From NCBI GenBank assembly GCA_030848705.1, contig JAUIZM010000017.1:1550001-1614000 (forward strand): 64,000 nucleotides of DNA. The letters are read 5' to 3'. This DNA comes from Heracleum sosnowskyi (lineage: Eukaryota; Streptophyta; Magnoliopsida; Apiales; Apiaceae). The notes beneath the pieces were generated by a model. It did not search any database. It had not been told where the DNA came from and saw only the letters and a program-made list of their open reading frames with translations. This document shows, one piece after another, positions 12,353-23,352 of this stretch. The translations under genes were made by a program, and so were the position numbers. How positions within the stretch are numbered: the first letter of the stretch is position 1; each line of letters starts with the position of its first letter.

Positions 12353-12931
12353 GTGGGGAAGAATAAGTCTCCTTCTAGATACCTGATGAAGGCTACATCC
12401 CATGGAGTAATAATGAAAAAGAAGATTGCTAAGAAAGGGAAGCTGAAGCCTTGTGTGAACAAACTTGAGAACAGAGTCTCTACCAAGAAGATAAAGATGG
12501 GATCTACTCACATCAGAAGTCTCAAGAAAAATGCTCTATGGTTTCCTGAATGTTTGGATGAAGAACCTTTGGATTTTGAAATGGATAAAGTAGCATTGAA
12601 ACAGAAGCTAGCTGAGAAATTTTTTGAAGTAGAAATTGAAGGCAGAGAGCTCAAGGCAAGGTTCATAAATGACAACTTCAAAATGGCCAAGCTCTCCAAC
12701 AACAAAGAAACAAACATTTATGAATTGATCAGAATTATCAGTCTCTTAGACAAAAACTGTTCAATTCAGAAGCTCTGGAGAACTGGTCTGTCTGAAATTT
12801 TCAAAGCTAAAGGAGAAAAGAAGATGAAGAAATATGAAGCAAGAATGAGAGAATGGGAAAGCAATGAGAAAGAACTACATGATCAAGAAAGCCAATCAAA
12901 CTGTAAGAGTAGTTCTTCCTCTCCTTCTTAA
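12353..12931 (+). pseudogene. C-terminal remnant of the extra frame of element A
   Basis: A 192-codon frame directly follows an in-frame TAA (12350-12352) and has no ATG at its start (first codon GTG), so it is a remnant rather than a gene. It is highly basic in its first third (KKKIAKKGKLK), then reads FPECLDEEPLDFEMDKVALKQKLAEKFFEVEIEGRELKARF. It ends with a charged helical stretch and a serine tail. It lies about 160 nt before the polypurine tract, the same place as the ends of the extra frames in E2-E4. No known domain is recognised. Confidence 0.5.
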
Positions 12932-13093
12932 TTAGATACTCAATCTAGTTGTATCTTCTGTTTCCCAAAAACTTGTTACTTATGTTTACGTATAAAGTAC
13001 CAATTCTGCAAATGTACATTAATGTTTATTCTGTAAATTGTAGATAGGCTTGTTATCAGGAGTGAATTTGTGACTTACTGTCTTACTCACAAA

Positions 13094-13104
13094 TTGGGGG
13101 AGAT
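13094..13104 (+). other. Polypurine tract of element A
   Basis: ttgggggagat immediately precedes the TGTTAG start of the LTR. The same tract precedes the 3' LTRs of E1, E2 and (reverse strand) E4. It primes plus-strand DNA synthesis. Confidence 0.8.
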
Positions 13105-14260
13105 TGTTAGTCATAGAATCATTTCTGTAAACATATAAATAACAAGCCTATAGTATTGTGTCACTTTGTGTCACTTACTTGACCATTTAACTAGGGGATC
13201 CCTTTGTTACTAAAGGTTCTATACTCTGTAAATCAATATGTGTAGATATGTAATAAGTTCTGATGATAACCTGGAAGAAGATCACAAGATCATGCCCCAA
13301 GACATTTGAAGATAGTGTAAAGAATAAAGAAGTTACAATATTGAAGTGTAAAATTTGTCTAAGTGAAGATTCGAGAAGTGCAAAATGAACATATTCGAGA
13401 AGTCCTAAGTGTGAAGATTCGAGAAGTCAAGTATATTGATTCGATAAGTGGTTATTATACTGATTCGATGAGTCAATTTGATAAGTCATAATAACACTGG
13501 TTCGAGATGTCATGATTCCAGAAGTCAATATATTGATTCGAGAAGTACCTAAGCTACCGGTTCGAGAAGTGGAGATAGCCGATTCGAGAAGTGTCTTTAT
13601 ACTGACTCGAGAAGTCAATTCAAAAAGTCAGTTTACACTGTTTCGAGAAGTCAAGTTGTCGAACCTAGTATGTCAGAGATGTCGAATGGAGGACTTAGCA
13701 GAATTCGTAATCAACAACGAGACAAATATTCTGGGAACAAGGATCGAACTAAAACCAAGGCGTATGCAGTTGTCTCAATCAATTATAGTATGCACATGGA
13801 AAGTCTACAAAGAAGCTTGAAGAGACAGTCAAAAGAATCAGCTAAAGATAAGGATCTGGCAGTATGTAAAACAAAGAAGAAATTCACATGATGCCAACTT
13901 TCACCAAAATAATATAGACAGGGTTTGGCAAGTTGTTTGTCTGTTACTAGTTTTGTAAAAGCGAGTTGTGTGTAGTTTATAAACACACAGCTTCCTTATC
14001 TTTAGAAGTTAAGTTTTTCACATACATACAAGTTGTATCTCTCTAAGAAAAACACAACTGAGAATTTAAGTTTGAATTCACAGTTTGTAGCATCTTTCGA
14101 TCTAATACAATATTAGATTAAAAGTGAAATTGTTTGTTTTGTTTTTATTCTGCATTACTTTCGTGTTCAATAAACAAGTTTCAAGCTACAATAAACCAGA
14201 TTCAAAACGAAGATAATCAAAGAATTTACTGATAATATATTCACCCCCTCTATGAAAACA
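13105..14260 (+). repeat. 3' LTR of element A
   Basis: The LTR starts TGTTAG after the polypurine tract and ends ...aaaaca before the sequence changes to extra-frame coding of D. It carries a TATA box (tttataaac, 13977-13985) about 310 nt after its cluster of TTCGAGAAGT words. No partner LTR exists in the window. Confidence 0.7.
13366..13665 (+). repeat. LTR cluster of the word ATTCGAGAAGTC
   Basis: About 13 copies of (g)attcgagaagt(c) and close variants (attcgataagt, ttcgagatgt) are spaced irregularly by 15-35 nt. They are the reverse complement of the spacer word at 9116-9600. Spacing is too variable for a satellite. Confidence 0.85.
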
Positions 14261-16239
14261 TGATAAATTGGTGAAGGATGTAGCAAATCTCACTGAGAGG
14301 ATGGAAAAGGTTGAAAAGCAAATGGACACCTTTCTAGCAAATCAAAACTTGCAGACTCAACTCCTGCAACAATTGTTGCAGGCTACTGGTACTGTTCAAA
14401 ACCCTTGATGATAACAAAAAGGGGGAGAATATACCAGTGGTCTCTGGCCCAGCATTTACAACAACTCAATCATTTCCACAAGTTGAGAGGGAGTCTGTCA
14501 ACTTAAATGTGCCATCAACTGTGGGGGAGTAGCCAACACCTCAAATCATTGCCAATCCAAGTGAGTTTGAACTCACAAAGGTGTTTTCTCTTCCTCCGGT
14601 ATCACTACCTCAAGTCAAAGCTAGTGACTTTGATTTTTTTGGAATGAGTGAAGAAGAGATGATGGAAAAACAGGAACAACTAGCAGAAAACACTAAGGAA
14701 ATCAATGAAAGGATCAATTAGAGGTTTATGCACTCTGAGAGGCTAATCAAAGAATCAATCTTCAAAGCTGTGACCTCATCTCAAGCTACCTCAACCTCAG
14801 AACCAGCTCCTATTCGCACCACAATTCTAAAGATTCTCACTCCTGAAGTAGTTCTCCCAGAGAAAATCTATGATGCTGAACCTTCATTTCTCAAGGAGTT
14901 TGAACCAATTTTTAGTGGAAGGACTAGTTCTCCACCTAGACAGCATGGCAAGAACAAATTAGAAGTGTATTTCCCTCTTCCTAAGCCTAATGAAAGCAAA
15001 GTGATGAACAAAATCATCATACAATTCAAAGATACACATGATGTGAGGTTGAAGGAAGCCATGGCAGTAATCTACAAGAATGACAAAACATTGCATATCA
15101 CAAATAGCCATCCTAGATTCTCTGAAGCCAAAAGAGAAGAAACCTCAAGATTATTTAGGGAAGCTCATCCTAGCTCTTTTCCTTATGAGACCTCTCCTGA
15201 GAGGCAAACCAGACTAGCTACAGAGCTATGTAATGAGTTAGCTGAAGATGAGAATAAGGAGGATGAAGAAAGAAAGGTTGAAGATGAAGTGGCCCCTCCT
15301 TCCAAGATGAAGAAAAACAAGGGAAAGACAGTGCCAAGGGTAAACCCTATAAAAAGGCAAAAGACAAGAGCTAACAGGCCTGTCTTCCCTGAAAAGGAAG
15401 AAATTGTGAAGAAGACAGATATGAAATCTGTAACTCTTGAAGACATCATCAAGCCTGCCACTCAATCAGACACTACCTTTCATGGGACTCCTATTGAACT
15501 TAAAGATGAGCCCATAGAATTTGATAATTTGGAGTTCCCAAAGATAATTCTTGAAGCTGAGAAGAAAAGAAAGAGGGAGCCAAAGAAGAAAATTCTCAAG
15601 GGACTAGTTAAAATTCTGTCAGTACCTCAGATAGTCAAGACAGTGGAGAACAAGGAGGATTATATCTATAAGGCTGACATTCAAGAGTACTCGGAATTGG
15701 ATCTCTTTATAGATGAACTATTGGAAGTCAGAGGCATTGCCATATATACAAATATGCCTGAAAGACTAGTGTTTGTCTACAGAGGTGGTGTTGAGAGAGC
15801 ATGGCCACTGCAAAGGATTTTAGGAGAAGGATATCAAACCTTAGTTAAAGTGTTCTCAAGTATCAAAAATCCTAAAGGGTTTTCTCCAATTGCAAGGGGC
15901 TTGGTGTTGAGGAGGATAAAAGAGCTAAAGGCTAGTTGGAACACCTCTGAAAGTTTGCCAATGAAGATGAAGATCCCATACAATGGTCAGAAAATCCATC
16001 TCCAACCATACTGGATGATGGAAATAAGGGATGAAGAAGGTTGTAGAAGATTTTTCAGACTAGAGGACCAACTGTCTAAGGCTAGCACCAAGTACCTTAG
16101 ATGGTTGCAATCTATGTTAAATCCTAAAGTTATTGAGGAAGATAAGTTCCACAGGCAACTTCAGCAGCAAATTGAGCTCAACTATGCCAAGCAAGGAAAG
16201 ACAAAGATTATACCTCCAAGACAGAAGAAAAAGAACTAA
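14261..16239 (+). pseudogene. Extra post-pol frame of element D
   Basis: The 503-codon frame from 14728 has an in-frame TAG just upstream (about 14719) and related coding-like sequence back to 14261 (a LysGlu-rich helix, VEKQMDTF region), so the open part is the 3' piece of a broken larger frame. It has a long Lys/Glu-rich low-complexity middle. A globular C-terminal part includes ERLVFVYRGGVERAWPLQRI and SPIARGLVLRRIKELK, resembling in layout the C-terminal domain of the E2 extra frame. It carries no protease, RT or integrase motif. Confidence 0.6.
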
Positions 16240-16423
16240 ATCAGCTCAGACTAGAGGAGCAATATGTCTGTAATGTACTTCAAACTTCAAATCTTTCACA
16301 ATAATAAATATCTGTAGCTTTGTACAATTTTTGCATTTATCTTTATATTTGTTAGGTACATTTTGTTATCATCAAGCCTTGAATTTATGTCTGATTTTCA
16401 ACCAGGCATAAATTGGGGAAGAT

Positions 16424-17552
16424 TGTTAGGAAATATGTTGTTTATTGATGATTAACAAAATTTCCTTGTGAAAATTGTATAAGTCAAAATGTAACTTTCA
16501 ACAGATATCATGTGTATTCTGTATCCGTTGAAAGGTAGCTTATCGATTGATAAGTCTAAATGTAACATACTCTTTTTGTTTAAGTACTAGTAGTTGAAGT
16601 GTAATAGTGTAGGCGGAATAAGTCATGTTGACTTTCAACAGATATGTAGAATAGGGAGGCTAATTGTAAATACTTTGTGCCTTGTAATTTTACATAAGTG
16701 AAATTGTATTTCAACGTTAAAGGCATATGTATAGGCCTATTCATCGAGGACACGACTCAACTTAAACAAGAATGTAATAAGTAAATAATAATTCAATTGT
16801 CACAGGAATCTCAAAAAGTTATATCAGTCAAAAGAATGAAGATTAAAGTCAATCTACAGACTTGAAGTAATTCTACGTTGAAAGAAGTTCATTTATTTGA
16901 TCAAGCCTCAATGAAGTATTCAAGAAAGTGGATCCATTAAATTGACAGAGATTTCTACAGCGTGACAGCAAATGTACATGTTATAGTGTTTGTTAAAGTC
17001 AAAAGAAAAGGGACCACCGCTTAAAGTCAAAAGATGAAGAACAACCATTGCAGTTAGTCACTCATGAACCAAACAGTACATCGAGTATCAACATCATCAG
17101 TGAAAGTTCGTCATTATTTTCAGTGGTTCAAGGATTGATTCTGATATAAAGAAATAATATTAATTCTCTTAATTAATTATATCAGTTAATTAATTTATCC
17201 AGTAAATTAATTCTTCAAGAATTAATTTATTCTTTAAATTAATTATGAGATTAATTAATTATTATAGAATCAATATACATTTATTTATATATATATGACT
17301 TGCTAATTAAACTAGTATGACTGTTGGAAGGACAGTCATACAAGCTTTGTTGACTGTCATACCGACAATCATACAAGCTTTGTTGACTGTCATACCTTTG
17401 AAAGGTTTAATAATTATTTTCTACTTGTGTCTACTTGTGTTTGCAATTCTTAAACTGATAAACGTTAATCTTAGTTTTAGTTGTTGAAGCGTAGATTGAG
17501 ATTTATCAGTATTGCATTCAACCCCCCCTTTTGCAATATTCAAGGACCAACA
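16424..17552 (+). repeat. 3' LTR of element D
   Basis: It begins TGTTAGG after the polypurine tract and ends ...aaggaccaaca. From about 16720 it follows the E3 LTR (ggcatatgtataggcctatt), but it has an additional ~295 bp at its 5' side. Three copies of gactgtcatac or its complement lie at 17310-17396, a diverged version of the E3 word GTATGACCT. Confidence 0.65.
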
Positions 17553-17940
17553 GTTTTCTATATGCCATTCCTGATGAAATGTTGAGCCTCTACACTACTC
17601 ATTCACCGAGTTTTCTTTATACCAGAATGATGTTTACGGCTAGAATTGCAGCATATAAAGTTTGTTATGCTTTTGGCTATTCAGGCTCCGATATTTTAGC
17701 TGCCATGGATACAACTGTCAGTGATGGGGTCAATATAATGTCACTCTCTTTAGGTGGTGTTCCAAAGCCTTATTATCAAGATAGCATAGCTATAGCAACA
17801 CTTGGCGGGTTTCAACAGGGGGTCGTTGTGTCATGCTCAGTTGGGAATTCAAGCCCCTATAGCTCAATTGCTGGCAATGTTGCACCATGGATCATGACTC
17901 TGGCTGCAAGCTACCTTGACAAGAGCTTTCCAAGCACATA
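17553..17940 (+). pseudogene. Subtilisin-like serine protease (subtilase) fragment
   Basis: The frame begins at the LTR border with a prodomain-end match (AIPDEMLSLYTTHSP), then jumps to the catalytic domain (ARIAAYKVCYAFGYSGSDILAAMD, SLSLGG, YYQDSIAIATLGG) and the oxyanion-hole Asn region (SCSVGN). The segments holding the catalytic Asp and His are missing between HSPSFL and ARIAAYKV, and the catalytic Ser region is missing after LDKSFPS, where a TAA follows. Truncated at both ends and internally deleted, it is not functional. Its 5' boundary coincides exactly with the end of LTR D. Confidence 0.85.
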
Positions 17941-20088
17941 AATATAGACTTACACCTGCATTGAACAAACCAATTAGGATCACATTCTTTATTTTACATC
18001 ATCCATCAGGTACATCACATATTTGCTTATCGGAACATGATACAAATGTGCCATTGAAAGAATTCATAAAGGCTAGCCTGAAAAAGAACTGTGAAATCCA
18101 ACACAACTCCTTTTCAAATTCTTGGCCGCTTGTATCGAGATAGCAGCCAACACTGGAATCAACACTATTCAGCCTCTACCAGGACTGAAAATATGTAAAA
18201 GAAACATTATAGTGCAGAAAAATCCAAATTTCATCCTGATAAGAATCTAAATAAGCACAAAATTCAACCTCGGCTGAAATAAAATTGTGACTATTGGACA
18301 TTTAATAATCATTTTGCAGTCATGCACCCGAACAGGGAGAACCATTCGCAAAAGAGCTTAAACCATAATGTCTATACTGATAATTTGCAATGGACACAAA
18401 TAAATGATTCAAACTCAAATCCACGATGCCGAAATGAAACAAAATTGACAATGATATGCCACTGAAGCTAGAGTTTAGAACTAGCTATACTTAACAGAAT
18501 AAGAAAAAATAAAATAACTCCCATTATTTATAACACTTACAATGTTCAAAATAACGGTACCGCCTCGATAAACCAAATTATACGGCCATGACGAAAATTT
18601 CCACATCCGGGTTATAGAGCTAAAACAAATATGCATTTTTCCACGAATGAGATCAAGGGTGAATACAATGAGTGCAGTCTAATCATAATATGAATTAAAA
18701 TACGAAAATCTGCACACATGTCTCCGTAAATCATAATTGTTCAGCTAACAAATCCAACTAGTGATTTTATTGACAAAAAGTTAGCATAGTGGTTTATGTA
18801 GCATTATAGTGATTTCCATAGTACTAATTACTGATTTATATGACATAATTTTTTGATTTATGTAACAGTCATAAGTGATTATGTAAGTTACGACGAGCTT
18901 TCATTTCTCATCCAAGGTTCACACTGTATGTATATACAACTTAGAACTTACAAATAAGTTGTTTGATGTGAACTAGATAACAGAAAAGAAGCAGTAAAAG
19001 AGCAAGTTAATATTTACCAAATTACCGATGCTATAAAACAACAACATTATAAATCCATTTGCCTTATAGTTTTCTATATCATACCATATTGTTGCCCATG
19101 AGTCTATTACTGAATAATAGAGATAACTATCACATTTTAGACCATACCATACAATAACATGACATGTTATCTTTGTAGGTGGTGACTGTAATTTAAAATC
19201 CAAGAGCCACTCATTGGACATTACCATGTTCTTTTGTTTTAAATTTCTTCCTTTGATCTTTTTCTTCATTGGACTCCTATAAAATAATAGTAATTTATTA
19301 ATATAATTCATAAATATATATCCAGTGATTTGTAAAAACTTAATTAGTGATTTGTGTAGCACACTTTATTGGTTTATGTCATGTATTTTAGTGATAACAA
19401 AATAAACAAAAATTACGACAGCAACACATATAAACAAAAATTATCTCTAATAAATCAGTGATTCGAAAAAAATCACATAAAAATTGAAAACAAGAAAATG
19501 ACTAAAATATTATATAGTAACAGTTGAAATTGAACAACTACAACAAATCTAAACTCAAAAATTATACATAAATCACCGAGACCTATATACACTGAAACGT
19601 TTAACTACTAAAATTAGCTAAACATATAATCAAATGAAAAAAAAATCAATATAATCACTAAAAGCTCTAATTACACATCTTAAAACCCTAACTGAATTTA
19701 CATTCTATAGTCTAGTTCTTGCCCAAAAAAATCATTATAGCTGTGTATACATCATTATATTTGTTAAAGTACAGTAATATACCTCAACAATTGGTGATCG
19801 TAATGGAGCTGGTGATCACTTAAATCTTTATTTTGTCTTGAATTCTTACAAAATTGCTCAGTAATCAACGAATTACAGCTTAGTCTCTGAATTATGTTAG
19901 TGATTTTGAGTAGTTTAGTAATGACCAACTGGCGACTGAAGACTGGGGCAGTCGATGATTTTTATTTTGTCTATATTTTGTACGTATCTTGTCATCTATC
20001 AATAGGAGGAGCGGGCTGGATTACATTTTAGTGGGTTGGGCCTAGTTTCTAGTTTCTAGCGTAACTTGGTTTCTAGCCGAGCATGACC
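17941..20088. other. Non-coding AT-rich DNA
   Basis: No gene or recognisable element border is seen. Phrases like gtgatttatgta recur in 18760-18890 and 19330-19390, suggesting a decayed repeat. Short AT-driven frames here have no credible composition. Confidence 0.5.
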
Positions 20089-20111
20089 ATATATATATAT
20101 ATATATATATA

Positions 20112-21436
20112 AGCCTATAACCCGTGCAACGCACAGACGACTTTAATATTAATTTTGAAATTTACTTTTAAATTTTTTGAGATTTTAATACTTCTGAAAA
20201 TGCTACCTTTTTAAAAAGAATTAAAAGTACTACTTTAATAATTTAAATCTAAAAAAAATTATAAATTTTATAATAATTTATTAGCTTAGTAAGCATGTCA
20301 GTAAAGATAACCGTCAAAATTATCAATATATTTTGTTGTAATATATATAAATATAAATATAAATATTTTCTAAAAAAAGGTCGTATTTTTTAATTCTAAG
20401 TAAAGTATAATTAAAAGAGTTTGTAGTTATGTTATATATGTGAGAAAATCGAAAATCAAAATTTTCAATATTTCGGCTATTATATAATAGTACATATAGA
20501 TAGATTAAATAGAATAAATTACCGAAAACTGAAATCAAAACTTTCAATGTTTCGACTATTATATAATAGTATAGTATAGATAGATATCGTTTGCGATAAT
20601 TTTAGAAAAGGAGAAATTTTAGTTAAAAAATATAAAAAAGAATATACGCTTTGGTTAACAAAGGTAATCGGTTAATTATTAGTATTTATAATATTACTAT
20701 TTTATATTACTAAATGAAATTGCATGTGATTTTTTTGAAAAATGTGAGATTTTACTTAGGAAAAATTTAGTTAGAAAATATAAAAAAGAATATACGCTTT
20801 GGGAAAAAAAGCTAATCGATTAGTTATTAGTAATTATAAATATTATTATTTTATTTCATTAAAAAGAACTGCCCGTGATATTTTTGAAAAATAAGAGATT
20901 TTAGTTAGAAAAAATAGAAAAGTAAAAATTTTAGTTAAAAAATATAAAAAGAATATACACTTCGGTTAAAATAGGTAATTGGTTAGTTATTAACAATTAT
21001 TATTTTATTTTAATAAATGAAACTGTCTGTGATATTTTTGGAAAATGAGAGGTTTTAGTAAGCAAAAATAAAAGGCTTATATGTTTTAGTTAAAAAAGGT
21101 AATTGCCCGTGATATTTTTGAAAAAGTAAGGGAATTTTTCAGAAAAAATAAAAATAAAAATATTTTAGGTGTAAAAGGTAATTGGTTATAAATAGATAAT
21201 ATTATTATTTAATAATATTTTTTATAAATAAGTAAGGGTAATTAAGTAAAAACACGAAGTACAATTAAGTAAAATCACAACATACCAAAAAATATTTAGT
21301 ATTATATTCAATGGCTCTCATTAATTTAATTTAAAAGATTTAACGGTTAGAGATTGGATGACCAAACTATGGACGACCAGACTACAAATCGACTACAAAA
21401 ACTTTTAATGTTTCGTCTTTAATATAATAGTATAGA
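20112..21436 (-). mobile_element. Helitron-like non-autonomous element or element cluster
   Basis: Read on the minus strand it starts TCTATACTATTATATTAAAG (from 21436) and ends near a short hairpin gtgc-gtt-gcac followed by gggttatagg (about 20135-20112). TC start plus a 3' hairpin is the plant Helitron pattern, but a clear CTRR end is not seen. The start motif recurs at about 20585 and 20505, so several elements may be stacked. The right side abuts (AT)n at 20089-20111. No coding capacity. Confidence 0.4.
20590..21180. repeat. Tandem repeat of a ~165-bp AT-rich unit
   Basis: Three to four degenerate copies share the phrases ttagttaaaaaatataaaaa, gaatatacgctttgg, taatcggttagttatta and gtgatatttttgaaaaa in the same order. 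The last copy is truncated. Confidence 0.65.
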
Positions 21437-21472
21437 TATATACTATTATATCTAAAAAAACAACGAACCATA

Positions 21473-21478
<6 letters not shown>

Positions 21479-21533
<55 letters not shown>
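21479..21533. repeat. (AT)n microsatellite, about 27 units
   Basis: A perfect dinucleotide tract directly adjoining the left end of the next MITE. Confidence 0.95.
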
Positions 21534-21535
<2 letters not shown>

Positions 21536-21536
<1 letters not shown>

Positions 21537-21919
21537 AGGTTCCAGAGAGAACCATTATATCAAGAGAATCGAGAGAACCCTTCTAAGACCGTTGATATAC
21601 TATAATATAATTAATATATCTTAATAAAACACTTAAAAGAATCTTAATTATCAATTAAATTTATTATAAATAAATTTATGTTAAAATATATTATAAAACA
21701 CTTTATAGAATACTTAAGAGAATCCTAATTTTAATATAATTATTAAAACACTTAAAAAATCTTATAAAATTATTAAAACACTTAAAAGAATCTTAAAATA
21801 CTAAAAAAAGTATAATAGAATTTTTTTAAAACATATCGGCCGTTGGATGGTATGGTAAATCAAGGGTGATTGGTTAGTTCTCTCGGTTCTCTAAAAAAGA
21901 TAGGTTCTCTCTGGATCTT
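21536..21919. mobile_element. 384-bp MITE with ggttc(c/t)agagagaacc-type ends
   Basis: Left end aaggttccagagagaacc (21536-21553) matches the reverse complement of the right end ggttctctctggatctt (21903-21919). Subterminal matches continue (gagaatcgagagaacc; cgttgga). The AT-rich interior encodes nothing. Its position next to (AT)n resembles MITEs that insert at TA microsatellites. 21920-22100 holds another ccaaagagaacc phrase and no gene. Confidence 0.65.
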
Positions 21920-22138
21920 TCCAAAGAGAACCATAACTTAATAGTACACCAGAGTACCATTCTGGACCGTCCGATTGATTCCAATCACGACCATTCATCT
22001 TTTTACTTATCCCTTATGATTTGTAAAATTCATAACAAATTGAAAAAATTAGATTTTTATCTAATTCTTTTTCCGCAAAATCCTTTAAATATTCTAGTAT
22101 TTAAAAATACTTTTATATTGTTTGGACAACCCCTAACC

Positions 22139-22151
22139 TGGTATCAGAGCC
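22139..22151 (+). other. Caulimovirus minus-strand primer-binding site
   Basis: tggtatcagagcc is complementary to the 3' end of initiator tRNA-Met. It lies 15 nt upstream of the gene I start. No LTR precedes it and a viral gene follows, so it belongs to the pararetrovirus and not to a retrotransposon. The ~100 AT-rich bases before it may be viral leader. Confidence 0.75.
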
Positions 22152-22742
22152 ATGTTTTTATTTAAAATGAATATTTTAGATAAAGAAAATCCCGAGGAAA
22201 ACTCTGAAGAAACATAGATTAATTTTGAAATCGAATTTTCTGAAAATGAAAAAGGTTTTCAAGGTAGCTTTTTAGTAAAGCAAGAAATTCTTTCTAAAAT
22301 CAGGAAAACAAAACTTGATTTGAAAAAAGAGAAAATATTTAACATCCCGATGTTAAATTTTTTAAAAAGAAAAAATTCTATATTCTATTTTGTTAAAACA
22401 AAAGAAATGCATATAGATATTAAAGATACTAAAGGTTCAGTGTTCCTACCCCTTATCACTAAGGATGAGATCAATAGAAACCTTCAAAAACTCGACTCTA
22501 AAATTAGAGCAACCATTAACGTAGTTCATTTAGGAGCTATAAAAATTCTGTTGAAAGCAGAATTCAAAGAAGGCATAGATTCACCTATTAAGATGGCCTT
22601 AATAGACAACAGAATCAATGACCGCAGTGATTGTATTTTGGGAGCATCTAGAGGAAACTTAGCTTACCAAAAATTTAAGTTCACAGTATATCCTAAATAT
22701 GCATTTAGTAAAGACACTAAGAACATAGATCAAGTATTATGT

Positions 22743-23289
22743 TGTTAGATATAATTGCTGACGTTTGTTCATCAGTGTTTAAGTACCAGGTACATATCAG
22801 AGTTTATATAGAAGCCAGTCAGAGTTTGATAAAGTCTGACTGGGTGAAGAGTTTATATAGAAGCCGGTCAGAGTTTGTTAAAGTCTGACAGGGTGATAGT
22901 TGACTTAGCTGTCGGTGCAAAGATAAAGATTCTAGAAGCAATATATTCTGAAGATGGAAAGAAGCAGAATATATTGATACAGCTAAGGAGACTGGACAGA
23001 AGACTGAAGCAATCCTTAATTGATAATAATTGTATAGCTAATTTATAGGAGTATCAATTAGATAAGGATTGTATGTAACTGTGTACTATATAAACACAGA
23101 TAGGTTATCCCTAGAAGGGACACGCGAACATTGAATATATTATTCTTGTAACCTAGTAGCTCTTTGTGATTCATTAACATCACTAAGAGAGAATTATTTA
23201 ATATAATTCAGTTTGTTGATTTACAAACCTGTGTTCTTGATTGTTATTCTCATACATACTTGATTATATATTGTGTATTCGGCCTAACA
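22743..23289 (+). repeat. 5' LTR of E1
   Basis: Starts TGTTAG and ends CCTAACA. The TATA box tatataaa is at 23097-23104. It contains a ~50-bp tandem duplication (agagtttatatagaagcc twice, 22801 and 22849) absent from the E2 LTR. Confidence 0.92.
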
Positions 23290-23291
23290 AT

Positions 23292-23303
23292 TGGTATCAG
23301 AGC
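23292..23303 (+). other. Primer-binding site of E1
   Basis: tggtatcagagc, complementary to initiator tRNA-Met, two nt after the LTR. Confidence 0.9.
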
Positions 23304-23352
23304 CAAGGCTGTTTAATATATACAGTTTTACGATTCAAACACAGTAATAATC

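Larger units (their letters stand above)
6885..14260 (+). mobile_element. Element A: 5'-truncated Sirevirus-like copia retrotransposon
   Basis: The order is the integrase tail, reverse transcriptase/RNase H, a repeat-bearing spacer, remains of an extra reading frame, a polypurine tract (13094-13104) and one 3' LTR (13105-14260). The 5' LTR, gag, protease and most of integrase are missing. The LTR ends in ...aaaaca at 14260, where sequence of element D begins, so A appears to have inserted into D. Loss of the 5' part is unusual for an LTR element and implies a later deletion or recombination. Confidence 0.8.
14261..17552 (+). mobile_element. Element D: 3' end of a second copia retrotransposon
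   Basis: Remains of an extra reading frame are followed by a polypurine tract (ttggggaagat, about 16413-16423) and one LTR ending at 17552. Gag and pol are absent. The part left of 14261 is presumably displaced by the insertion of A and later lost. The LTR interior (about 16720 onward) resembles the E3 LTR, so D is a diverged relative of family C. Confidence 0.7.

Noticed and set aside
13366..13665. CRISPR-like array of short repeats
   Set aside because: The repeats are 10-12 bp, degenerate and irregularly spaced, and lie inside a plant LTR.
18973..19362. 129-codon minus-strand frame
   Set aside because: AT-driven composition in non-coding DNA with no motif.
22139..22151. Primer site taken as evidence of another LTR retrotransposon
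   Set aside because: No LTR precedes it and caulimovirus gene I follows within 16 nt.
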